Below are positions 7,361-15,465 of a DNA stretch of 15,465 nucleotides, piece by piece. Position numbers and translations under genes: made by a program. The DNA lies in NCBI GenBank assembly GCA_943704525.1, contig CALSCQ010001496.1, positions 1-15,465 on the forward strand, in the 5' to 3' direction. The DNA is from Pigoraptor vietnamica (lineage: Eukaryota > Opisthokonta > Filasterea). Each line of letters starts with the position of its first letter. The stretch's first letter is position 1. The notes beneath the pieces are model-generated. The model saw only the letters and a list, made by a program, of their open reading frames with translations, was not told the DNA's origin and did no database searches.

Positions 7361-9283
7361 ATGGACCTACCCGCCAGAGCGCGGGAACCAGTGGTTCCCC
7401 AACACGAGCGCCACTTTGTGACGAGATCGGAAACTCTGCATCTTGTGCTCGGTGAGTCTTGCGCAGGCGCCTGTGTTTGTAAGCGCTGTGTGTGTTTGCG
7501 CGTTGTGTGCTCGCGCTTTCTTTCATGGCACACATCTCATCGCCATCTCTGTAACTGTCAGCTTTTGCGTGTGCTGCAACCCAATCTCAATCGAGCACAG
7601 AAGGCGTCTGGGTGTGCTTCAGTCTCACGCTTTTGTTTCTCCATCAGCGTTTTTGCGGCAAGAGGGCTTTCGAAGGTCGTACGCGGCACTGCGGGACGAA
7701 GCCGCCGATTTGACGTCCGAGCCGAGCAGCAAATCGCTCAAGAACCTCATGTACATTCTCAGCGATTACCTTCGCCTGAAGCACGACGAGGAGCGCCGCG
7801 CGGTTATCGCGGCCAGCTTTCCCTCGCATCCCGTCGCGTCCGATCTCATCCGCAACGTGCACGAATTGTTGGAACTCGCAGTCGCGTCGACAAAACCGGT
7901 GGTGCCCGTGGCGTCCGCGCGGTCTGCGAAGTCCAAAAAGGCGACGCCCGGCAATGCCGCGTCGTCCGTTCGCCCGCCTTTCGCGGACTTGAGAAGCGTA
8001 GGTCGTCCCAACAGGCACGCCTTCCCCACGCCGCTGACGCAGGCGACGGACAGCGGCGGCGAAATGCACGGCGCTTCACTGGACGAACGAGGACCGTTGA
8101 CACCCGGCGCCGCGCATGTTTCCGAATGGCACGGGGAGTCTGGGCACGGGGGAAGTGCGTCAACTGGAGATGGGTGGGCGGCCGAACAGACTGCGTTTGC
8201 GGGACGGCTGGACTTCTCCGACGCCGTTGACAGCGCTGCAACGGCTGGTGCGAACGACCGCAACGCCGCGTCGCAAACGGCGGCGAACGCCTCCGGGCGC
8301 CGTTCCCGTAAACGGAAGAGCTCGCACCCGGGACACCCTCGTGTTATGGCTGCGGCGGCGTTTGACGCTGAGAGCCTTGCGCTTACAGGCGACGATCCCA
8401 TGACGCCCGCGCGTGCCACTGGCCCCGAGACCGTCTTTGCGTCGCCGTCGGCATTGCTGGCGCCACTTCTCTCGTTCGCCGTGCTGCAGCAGCCCGACGC
8501 GTCGCAGCGGCTGGCGGAAGCGATCAACCGGCACGTGCTCAATATTGGCCAGGGGGAGAGCGCCGGGCAGGGTGCGACGGACGCGGGTGCCGAGGGTGCC
8601 GGGCAGCCCCCGACTGACGCCGGCGCGCACGAGCTGTCGGAATATGGCCACGTGGATCGAATTTCGACGGAGCGGTTGTCGACGGTGCTCGATGACATAC
8701 TTCCCACGTTTCTTCCTTCGCTACTGTCCTCCATGCAAGGTTCGTCTGGAACTTTTTCTCGTGTGGCGCAATGTGAATTGGGCGCAGTGACAGATGGAGG
8801 GCATCATCTACTCGCATATTTATTATCTGTTATTCGTCTCCAATGTGCTGTGCGTTCTGTGACTGACTCACTTTGAATCACGCAAACGGCGCAGGCCAAC
8901 CGAATTTTGTTTCACCGGGACGACTTGGACGAAGCACGCCGCGAGTGCCACAGACAGCGTTCACCGAAAGCGAACAACAAGACGGCCCATCACTGCCGCG
9001 GCGTGGGCTCGATTCGCAGCTCCTCTCTGCTGCGAAAGCGAGTGGAACGGGTGATGCGGCGGGTGCAAACGGCGTGCATGAAGGGGAGTCGGACGGCGAC
9101 GATGTCATTGAAGATTCCGCGCCGCCAGCAAAGCGGCACCGGCCCGAGGGCGAGCGTGGCGAAGCGTCACTGGCGGCACCGAAGGAGTCGCGCGTGGAGG
9201 GACAATCGGCCGTCAATGCGAATGGAGAGCCGGACGAAGAGGAGATGGAAGACTTTCTCAGTTTCGTCCACTCGCAAACATAA
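7361..9283 (+). CDS. LisH-domain nuclear protein resembling NPAT, 3 exons
   Basis: Exons 7361-7451, 7648-8739 and 8895-9283 join in phase 1 twice, giving 523 residues. Residues about 25-52 form a LisH-type dimerisation motif (LHLVLAFLRQEGFRRSYAAL, then RDEAADL). A second helix at 60-82 reads LKNLMYILSDYLRLKHDEE. This pair, with LVLxxLxQE, then ExxDL, then LxxILxxYxxxKxxE, closely follows the N terminus of NPAT, the animal coactivator of replication-dependent histone genes. The remainder is low-complexity, with a likely nuclear localisation signal RRSRKRKSS near 250, a second basic patch PPAKRHRPE near 475 and an acidic tail DEEEMEDFLSF at the C terminus. Human NPAT is much longer (about 1,400 residues), and I see no further matching blocks, so it may instead be another LisH protein. 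ATTAAA eight bases after the stop could serve for polyadenylation. An E2F-type site upstream is consistent with S-phase control. Confidence 0.7.
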
Positions 9284-9290
9284 AACGCTC

Positions 9291-9296
9291 ATTAAA
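9291..9296 (+). promoter_or_regulatory. Candidate polyadenylation signal of the NPAT-like gene
   Basis: ATTAAA, the commonest variant of the polyadenylation hexamer, begins eight bases after the stop codon at 9281-9283. This would give an unusually short 3' UTR. Confidence 0.3.
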
Positions 9297-9528
9297 TGCA
9301 ACCCGAGGGAATGGCTCTTGACATGCTAGTGTCAACCTTGCACGGTCCAAGCAGAGCTAGAGACTGAATGGATGACAGGCAATTGAGATATAAATTTTGG
9401 AGCTTTGGATGCAAACCTTACGATCGGCCATGTTGAGATCGGGTGTCAAGGGTCCGCTCAAGACTGACAACATGCCCGCCTTACGCCAGTTCCCAGTCCG
9501 GCACTCGCAGAAGAATTCGGAGGAGAGA

Positions 9529-9534
9529 TTTATT
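9529..9534 (-). promoter_or_regulatory. Candidate polyadenylation signal of the kinase gene
   Basis: AATAAA read on the minus strand, downstream of the kinase stop codon at 9653-9651. It is the canonical hexamer in an AT-rich stretch. No cleavage site can be seen directly. Confidence 0.45.
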
Positions 9535-9650
9535 ATTTGACGTGGCATTGAAGCAGCTACTAACAATATACCCGACGTCACACTAAAAAAGAACATCAAT
9601 ACAGTATACTGAACCGTGTATTAAGCGAGCGCCGGCGACAGCAGCACAGA

Positions 9651-11950
9651 CTACGGCGCTGTAGCCGCGGGCGCGGCCGTAGGAGGCGTTGCCTTGCCAC
9701 ACGCAAGGGCAATGAGCCTCTCAATGTCCGGCTTTCGGAATGGCTTGGCGATGAAGCCATCCATGCCCACGAGGCGACATTCTTCCTCAATCTCGCCAAT
9801 CGTCGACGCCGTCAGCGCAAAGATGGGCACGGGTCGCAGGCCGTGCTCGCGCTCGTGCGCGCGAATCATCCTCGTCGAGTCAATCCCCCCGACGACGGGC
9901 ATCTGTAGGTCCATGAACACGAGACTGAACGAGCCGGGGTTCCCGGCGTACCTTTCGAACCCTTCCTTCCCGTCCTCTGCGGGGACGGCGACGACGCCGG
10001 CATTCGACACGATGCGCATGACAATCTTGCGGTTCACCGCGTTGTCCTCCACCACGAGTATGTTGCAGTGCTCCGGCGCGGGGCCCGGCGGCGGTACGAT
10101 CGCCTTTGCGTCGCGCCAAAGGACGACGTGGCCGATCGCGGTGACCGGGCACGCCGGCGGGTCCTGCAGTCGCCGGTCAATGTCCGCAAGCGTGGCGATG
10201 TTCTGAGTGGGAACGTCGCGCACCAGCGCTGCCACGGCTTCCGTCTTGCTTCGCACGGGCTCCACCTTCTGGGCAGTCGCGTCCGTGTTGCTGCGGACGG
10301 TCTCCACCTTGGCATCCGAGTCCGTGTTGCTGCGAACGGCCTCGACCGCTTGCGTGACAGAGTCGTCGGTCGCCGGGATTTTCAGCGTATCGATGGACAT
10401 GCGAATCGCTCGCGTCGACAGCGCCAAGCGCAGCTTTTGGCGTGTGATGGGGAGCTTCAGGATCCTGTTGTTCCGCTTGCGCGCCGAGAAGACAATGGGA
10501 CCGGCGAGGCTCAGCGCGATCTCCTCCCCGAGTTGCTCTCTAGAAATAACATAGGAACGTAAAAAAAAAAAAAAAACACAAGAGGTTTAGCCATGGTAAT
10601 GCGAATCGAACCCAGGCAACCTGCTAAAGTCCATGTGCGGCGCCAGCACACTCACCCGACGAGAGCCACCCATGGGTCCCAGTCGATCATGACGACCGCG
10701 TGCGGCACGACGTCATTCCGCGCTACAAGCAGGGCCTGCACGTCCGCTTGCAGCGAATGCGCGACAAAGGGAATGCCCAGAAAGTGCGCGCACGTCTCGA
10801 CCGAGTCCAGGAAGGGCTGCATGCCGACGGCATCGATGCGGCCGGGCATGACAAACGACCGCGTCTGGCGGAGAATTCGCTTGTCGGGGTGTGCGTCGGA
10901 CGCCGAGTTGCGCCGTCGGCTTGAGCCCCGTGAAACGGTCGTTACGACGCTCACGCTTTCGGACGCTTGGCGGCGATAGCCGTCGTTGGCCGGCAGAGTG
11001 CACCAGAAGACGGAACCCGTGCCCAGCGCAGAGCGCACGCCGCTCTTGCCGTGCATTAATCGCATAAGCTGCGACGAAATCGACAGCCTGCGGCGGAGGC
11101 AGCGCACGTGACGAAGGTAAGACACGGGGATGGCGACATTCGTATCATGAGCATGGCTACAATGGGGGGTTGCATGCGTGGTTGAGGTCGGGTGGGAGGA
11201 TGGGAGGGTTTGGTTCGTGACACTGAAGCAAAGAGGAGGGGCACGTGCGCACCCGAGGCCGGTTCCCTGGTACTTCTTCGTGAGGGACAGGTCGCCCTGC
11301 TGAAACCGCCTGAAGATGTTGCGCAGTTCGGTGCTCGGTATGCCAATGCCGCTGTCGTGGATCTCGACGAGAATCGTTCGCGGGTCGCACAAGCACGATG
11401 CGTCGCTGGTCGCAGATGACGACGCGGACAGGTCCCCGGCCGTCGCCTCGCTCAAGAGGTTGTCTTCGGCGTTAATGACGCAGCCGGGCCAAAAGGCGCG
11501 CTCGGCATGCCGCGTGCAGCCGGAGCCGCAGACGTTGCCGCTGTGCACGATCGAGGCGCAGACGGAGATGTGGCCCTTGCTGGAGAACTTTATCGCATTC
11601 GAGATGAGGTTGGACAGCACCTGCACAAACCGGCATGGCTCAGGGAATACAACAAAGCAACAAGAGTAGATTAACCCCGGACATTGCGCAGCGTAAGGCC
11701 TTCAGAGTAGAGCGCAAACACCCAACACCTAGCAATTGGCATTGTTCGCAAACATCAAGCGCACCTGCGTGAACCGCGTGGGATCCCCGCGAGCCAGAAA
11801 CTCGTTCGGTCGCGTCCTGGCGCCCTGTCTTGCGCCGCCGTTGCAAACGTGGTAGCTCAGGTCCAGGGACTTGAGGGCGGCGGAATCTGCAGTAGTGGCA
11901 GATAGACGATGAGTGACATAAAGCGCCCAACAATAGAATGCAAGAAGAGG

Positions 11951-12042
<92 letters not shown>

Positions 12043-15000
12043 CCAACTAATGAAGCCAGACTATACTAAGTATGGGCAGTGCAGTAAGGGCTCCGCCGCA
12101 CCAAAGTGGAGCGAAATGGCGTCCTCGATGCGCTCGATGACGTCAAATGGCACGCTAGACACCGTCATCTCCTTCGCGTCCAGCTGCGAAAAGTCCAAAA
12201 TGTCACCGAGAATGAGGCCGAGGCTCTCGCCGCACTTTCGGATGGTGGCGAGAGAATCGCGCTCGTTCTCGCCCGCCTCTTCCTCGAGTATCTGTGGCCA
12301 TGCACGCGGAGATGAGCGGATAAGGTCCACTGCGCTTTTTCGCGCAAGATCCGACGGCGACACTCACCTGCGCCACGCCGAGCAGACCGTTGAGGGGGCT
12401 CCGGATCTCGTGCGACATGTTCCTGCATGCCATTCGCGAGATATGTCAGGGAGGTGTGGACTTGATGCACGCACACATTTGCGCGAATAGCCACTAATAT
12501 GCACGCGCGCACATAGCACATAAATACAGCAAAGATTGACTGGGCTCTGCCGACTGTGATTCCGCAGACAACTCACGCGAGGAACACGCTCTTCATCCGC
12601 TCCGCGTTGTACGCCTCTTCGGCACGGAGCACTTCGATGCGGCGAAGCTCCGCCTCCTCCTTCAACAGGAGCGTCTGCTTTTCCTCGCGCTGCCGAGCCG
12701 ACCTGCGCGCACGAAATTCAGTCGACGAACATGACGAGAGGCCTCGGTTCCAAGGACAAACACGGGCGCTTAGCTCCTATCGACTCTAAACACTGCAACA
12801 AGAAAAAAGGAGGAGAAATGCGCAAAGGCACGCAACGCGCGGGCGTACAAAGATCAACGCGATGAAAACAGCACGCCCGTCCACCGACCTCATCGTGACC
12901 CCGACGCCCGCGATAACGGCGATCACGAGTGCGCCCGAAATGACTCCGACAATAATACCAATGTACGACCTGTCCGTCGACTTGACGATGTGCACGCCAT
13001 CATGCGGCACCGCTCCCACACCGCCATAGAACGTGAGCGGCTGCGTCCACATGACGCCATCGCGGCGCGTGTATGAGCCGACGGCAACGCGATCCCCTGC
13101 AACAAAGTTCCATATCGTGTACCTGTGCGCCGCATGTTAGCGTAGTCGTTGCGCACACGCGATCGAATCCCATAAACACAAGAGCAACTCCTACCTCGGC
13201 GAGAGGTCGTAACTGTTGTCGAGTTCAACCACGCCGGTTGCACCCCGGAAGCGTGCGCGCACGGCATTGTCACGCACGGCCGTCCCAAAATTCTTCACGC
13301 GCGGGGGACCAGACGTGCCGAGGACGCTCACGGGGGTGACGGCGCGCGCGTCATTCTCCAGCGTCCCGTTCGCAGACGCAATGTCGCGGAGCGTGCAGGC
13401 TAGGCCAATGGCAAGGGCGACAACGCAGTCGAAGTACCCGGGACTGGACACTGGGATCAGCGAGAGAAAGGACGCCGGGATATCGGACACGCCGCCGGTA
13501 GGGCTCGCAACGGGGCCGTCCGTGGCCACTGCAGGGGCTGTCGGTCCCACGGCGCGCTCGTGCACGGCATGGGCGTCCGCTTGTTCCCAGACATCGTCCA
13601 TAGGCACAATGTCGCCGGTGGCGAACTGCGGCAGAATGTCATCGACTCCACGCGTTGAGCGGCGGTAGCGCGTCCATATCTTCTCGAGGAACGTGTCGTA
13701 CACGGGGCCGCTGCCGGGCGTTGTGGTGTAGAAAATCATGCCGCTAAGGAGCGACCGAAAATCCGAGAGCTCGGGGCGCTGCGCAATGTACGTCGCGGTT
13801 CCGTAGCGAGACGAGTCCGAGATCCACGCGTAACCGGCGCCAAACATGTTACGCGCGCGCGCCGCCTTGAAGATGACGAAGGCGTCCGCGGACGTTGCAA
13901 AGAGGAAGATGACGCGCACGTCCGCAAGCAGCAGCGTGTTCATCTGCACCGGCCGATTGCGAGAGAATAAGGGGCAGTACAGAGTGTGCGCAGCGAGTGC
14001 GGCAGCCAATGACAGCGCGACTACCGGTGGACGAGGGAATGGCGTGGTTCGGCAGGCGACGCCATTGTGAGCGCAACTGCGGGTGCGTGAAACGACGAGG
14101 CAATGCCGCGCATTGAACAGACCTGCGAGGAGATGTCGTAGTTGGAGGCGCCCGTGGGAATGGCGGTCGGCATGACGACGGTGAGCCCCGCGTTGATCGC
14201 CCCGGCGCTGAGAAGCTTCGAGGACGTCTCGCCAGCCTCGTCGTTCGTCGCGAGGATACCAATCTTCCGCCAGTTGAACTCGCTGCACAGCTGCAGAAGC
14301 ATTGGGACGGCCTGGGCAGACAAGCCGAGGAAGAGGGAGGGTAAGTCTGAGACGCTCCAAAACGTCAACGACCATCAGTAACGCACAAGCGAGCATGCTC
14401 GGCCACCCACGTTCGCATCGCTCGTCTGCATGCGGAAAAAGTAGGGATACTCGTCCTTGTTGCTCAACGACGCGGTTGAGGTCACCGCACATTGGGGCAG
14501 AGTGTACTGCGCGCGAGTTGCTAGAGGTTAACCGCACATACTCACACACCACCACCAGACACACTCACACACAACACTCTCACACATGATCCCAATCACT
14601 CCCCAAAAACACACAAACATGCGCATTCACTACACACACCAAAGTATATGCACAGCACACAACATATGACAACTGAAGGTCGAAACCGCGCAGAGTTTTG
14701 GGTGACGCTCCACCTTCTTAAACATGAGGTGGCTGACAACGACGTTGGCCGCGGAGGATGGACCCACAACACCCGCCATACGTTGCTGATTCACTAGCAA
14801 CTCCGCCTGTTCGATTGCCGTCGCGCGATCTTGCAAGTCGTCCAGGGGTCCAAATATCTCAAGCGAAGCATTGCAAGGGAGGATGCCCCGTTCCCTCACG
14901 TACTCGATCGCAGAGTCGATGGCATACCGCTGAAAGCGCGCTGTGGACGACGCAATGACGCCGATACTGAACGTCATGTTCGTCGCGGCACACGCTCCTT

Positions 15001-15070
15001 GCGCGCAGCATTGTCCCGTGACGAGACACAGCAGCAACGCGAACGTGCGCAGGACGGCTCTCGTGCCCAT
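9651..15070 (-). CDS. Receptor hybrid histidine kinase with ANF-type ligand-binding ectodomain, 12 exons
   Basis: A predicted plasma-membrane sensor that autophosphorylates a His and passes phosphate to a C-terminal receiver Asp. Minus-strand exons: 15070-14714, 14506-14411, 14311-14123, 13943-13195, 13122-12889, 12702-12577, 12422-12368, 12291-12102, 11886-11765, 11620-11253, 11087-10656, 10539-9651; all phases agree, giving 1,268 residues. A signal peptide covers 1-24. The Venus-flytrap domain is at about 32-510 (GVVGPSSAANVVV, SNKDEYPYFFRMQTSD, FRGATGVVELDN). A membrane helix (517-541) and coiled coil (543-580) follow. The H-box is FLANMSHEIRSPLNG with His588. The ATPase has Asn714 (N-box), DSGIGIP at 795-801 and GTGLGLSIS near 825-833. 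A degenerate receiver is at about 903-1013. The true receiver (1130-1255) has Glu1137/Asp1138, phosphoacceptor Asp1183 (MDLQMP), Thr1216 and Lys1238. Downstream HPt and response-regulator partners are not in the window. The ligand is unknown. Confidence 0.93.
9693..10070 (-). other. Canonical C-terminal receiver domain of the kinase
   Basis: Residues 1130-1255 contain the complete receiver signature: NILVVEDNAVNRKI with Glu1137 and Asp1138, FMDLQMPVVGG with phosphoacceptor Asp1183, FALTAST with Thr1216 and FIAKPFRKPDI with Lys1238. It lies in the last exon and is followed by a short Ala/Pro-rich tail. Confidence 0.95.
10221..10346 (-). repeat. Three tandem 13-14-residue repeats in the kinase linker
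   Basis: Between the pseudo-receiver and the receiver, residues 1038-1077 read as three diverged copies: VEAVRSNTDSDAK, VETVRSNTDATAQK and VEPVRSKTEAVAAL. The DNA copies are also similar, so this is a recent coding tandem repeat. It is probably a helical spacer. Confidence 0.8.
10419..10867 (-). other. Degenerate (pseudo-) receiver domain of the kinase
   Basis: Residues about 903-1013 keep the strand and helix rhythm of a receiver: RSFVMPGRI for strand 1, AVVMIDWDPW for strand 3, GPIVFSARKR for strand 4 and ILKLPITRQKLRLAL for strand 5 with its Lys. The acidic pair after strand 1 is absent. Asp964 or Asp966 is at the phosphoacceptor position, but phosphorylation is doubtful. It spans exons 11 and 12. 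Assignment is by pattern, not by search. Confidence 0.6.
10561..10576. repeat. A16 homopolymer in the last kinase intron
   Basis: Sixteen A on the plus strand give a U16 tract in the transcript, about 20 bases before the TTATTTCTAG acceptor at 10540. It fits an unusually strong polypyrimidine tract for the last intron (10540-10655). Confidence 0.85.
11953..12038. repeat. (GA)43 microsatellite in kinase intron 8
   Basis: An uninterrupted 86-base GA run on the plus strand lies inside the kinase intron 11887-12101. The transcript therefore carries a (UC)43 pyrimidine tract that ends about 65 bases before the CAG acceptor. Confidence 0.95.
12368..12422 (-). other. 55-nt exon encoding the H-box of the kinase
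   Basis: This small exon encodes NMSHEIRSPLNGLLGVAQ after a split Ala codon. It therefore carries the phosphoacceptor His588 and almost nothing else. The flanking introns are 154 and 76 nt, with a GTGAGT donor at the exon's 3' end and a CAG acceptor before it. Confidence 0.85.
12891..12965 (-). other. Transmembrane helix of the receptor kinase
   Basis: Residues 517-541 of the kinase (YIGIIVGVISGALVIAVIAG and the next few residues) form the only long hydrophobic stretch after the signal peptide. It is followed directly by a charged coiled coil. This places residues 25-516 outside the cell and the kinase part inside. Confidence 0.85.
14522..14640. repeat. CA-rich tract in kinase intron 1
   Basis: The intron 14507-14713 contains many short CA-type runs on the plus strand, so the sense transcript is UG-rich (GTGTGTGAG, GTGTGTGTAG and similar). 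It is imperfect compared with the BUD31 intron repeat. Confidence 0.8.
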
Positions 15071-15465
15071 CGCCGTGGCGCTCCTTCACGCTAAGTAGAC
15101 ATAAAACATGAAGAAAGCCTCTCTCGCGAGAGCGTACAAACGCGCGTCGCTATTTCGCGACAAGAACAAAGACGTGCGGGCTCCTTTTTTCTCTTTTTTT
15201 TTCCCGTCTCAGCCACTCGCGAATGGACGGACACTACAGTCGACACGTCGTGAAATAATTCTTTCCGATGAGCCATTTTTTACGGTGTCCTTTCCGATAG
15301 CCATCGGGATCATCATGAACGCCGATGCCATGCTCTTCCATACTCACATCCAGGGGTACTCACGGAGGGGTATGAAACTCGGAAAAACGATGTGCGTCGT
15401 TTTAATTCCTCACTATGGCGCAAGTATTGAAATTTTCGATCAGACTGAGTCAACCACATAATTTT
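15071..15465. promoter_or_regulatory. 5' flank and probable promoter of the kinase gene
   Basis: No gene is supported in these 395 bases. A perfect 12-base palindrome, CTCTCGCGAGAG at 15121-15132, lies about 50 bases upstream of the kinase ATG and contains the TCTCGCGAGA promoter element known from animals. T-rich runs lie at 15185-15203. From about 15240 the DNA is AT-richer. It contains an inverted repeat, AAAACGA at 15384-15390 with TCGTTTT at 15397-15403. A plus-strand open frame runs to 15461 but has AT-rich codons unlike the neighbours and no family resemblance. Confidence 0.5.

Larger units (their letters stand above)
9284..9650. other. Convergent 3' region between the NPAT-like and kinase genes
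   Basis: No gene is recognised in these 367 bases. ATTAAA at 9291-9296 could be the polyadenylation signal of the plus-strand gene. AATAAA on the minus strand (9534-9529) lies about 117 bases past the kinase stop and could be its signal. A perfect 6-base inverted repeat, TTGACA at 9318-9323 and TGTCAA at 9330-9335, lies just after the plus-strand gene. The base composition is AT-richer than in the genes. Confidence 0.55.

Noticed and set aside
9357-9599. 80-codon minus-strand frame past the kinase stop
   Set aside because: No family match, AT-rich, and overlaps the probable 3' UTR with AATAAA.
10595-10620. GGTTCGATT-like T-loop on the minus strand, suggesting a tRNA
   Set aside because: The flanking bases do not form a T-stem or acceptor stem, and it lies in a kinase intron with no cloverleaf.
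12138-12145. Second TGACGTCA palindrome
   Set aside because: It lies inside kinase exon 8, where codons explain it; no promoter context.
13944-14564. Extension of the kinase exon 4 frame upstream without stops
   Set aside because: The true exons 2 and 3 lie in other frames and show the ANF-receptor motifs; the extension is shadow plus intron.
15108-15461. 117-codon plus-strand frame at the window end
   Set aside because: Starts in the kinase 5' flank, has AT-rich codons unlike all other genes here, and no recognisable domain.
1-15465. CRISPR array, prokaryotic operon, phage or insertion sequence
   Set aside because: All genes are eukaryotic and mostly spliced; no regularly spaced repeats, transposase or terminal inverted repeats were seen.

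Overview
The window is nuclear DNA from a GC-rich, intron-rich eukaryote, most likely a free-living protist. All six genes I can support encode eukaryotic proteins. Five are clearly split by short introns (72-252 nt) that mostly start GTGAGT, GTGCGT or similar and end in CAG; the sixth may have an N-terminal intron. A membrane hybrid histidine kinase argues against an animal. The sequence alone does not fix the lineage: an Acanthamoeba-like amoeba, a choanoflagellate or another protist would all fit.

Layout: (1) 131-954, minus, BUD31/G10 spliceosome factor, three exons. (2) 955-1361, a shared divergent promoter. (3) 1362-3823, plus, RTF1 subunit of the Paf1 complex, probably four exons. (4) 3824-4620, non-coding, rich in CA repeats. 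(5) 4621-6129, plus, a GCM/WRKY-superfamily-like zinc-finger DNA-binding protein with an AT-hook. (6) 6223-7040, minus, BLOC1S6 (pallidin), four exons, tail-to-tail with the zinc-finger gene. (7) 7041-7360, a divergent promoter with an E2F-type site and a tandem 10-mer. (8) 7361-9283, plus, a LisH nuclear protein resembling the N terminus of NPAT, three exons. (9) 9284-9650, convergent 3' flanks. (10) 9651-15070, minus, a 12-exon receptor hybrid histidine kinase: signal peptide, Venus-flytrap (ANF-receptor type) ectodomain, one membrane helix, coiled coil, HisKA, HATPase, a degenerate receiver, a repeat linker and a canonical receiver. (11) 15071-15465, 5' flank of the kinase gene; no gene seen.

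The genes are not an operon. Four concern nuclear gene expression (splicing, transcription elongation, two DNA- or chromatin-associated proteins), one endolysosomal trafficking and one signalling. The kinase is the most unusual item: an animal-style ligand-binding ectodomain joined to a phosphorelay kinase, with a cysteine-rich insert in the ATPase domain and a pseudo-receiver. Outside the genes, the main features are UG-rich intronic tracts on the sense strand, large CA and GA microsatellites in introns, and a duplicated unit around one of them.

All gene models were built by hand from reading frame, splice consensus and remembered family patterns. No transcript data or database search was used.
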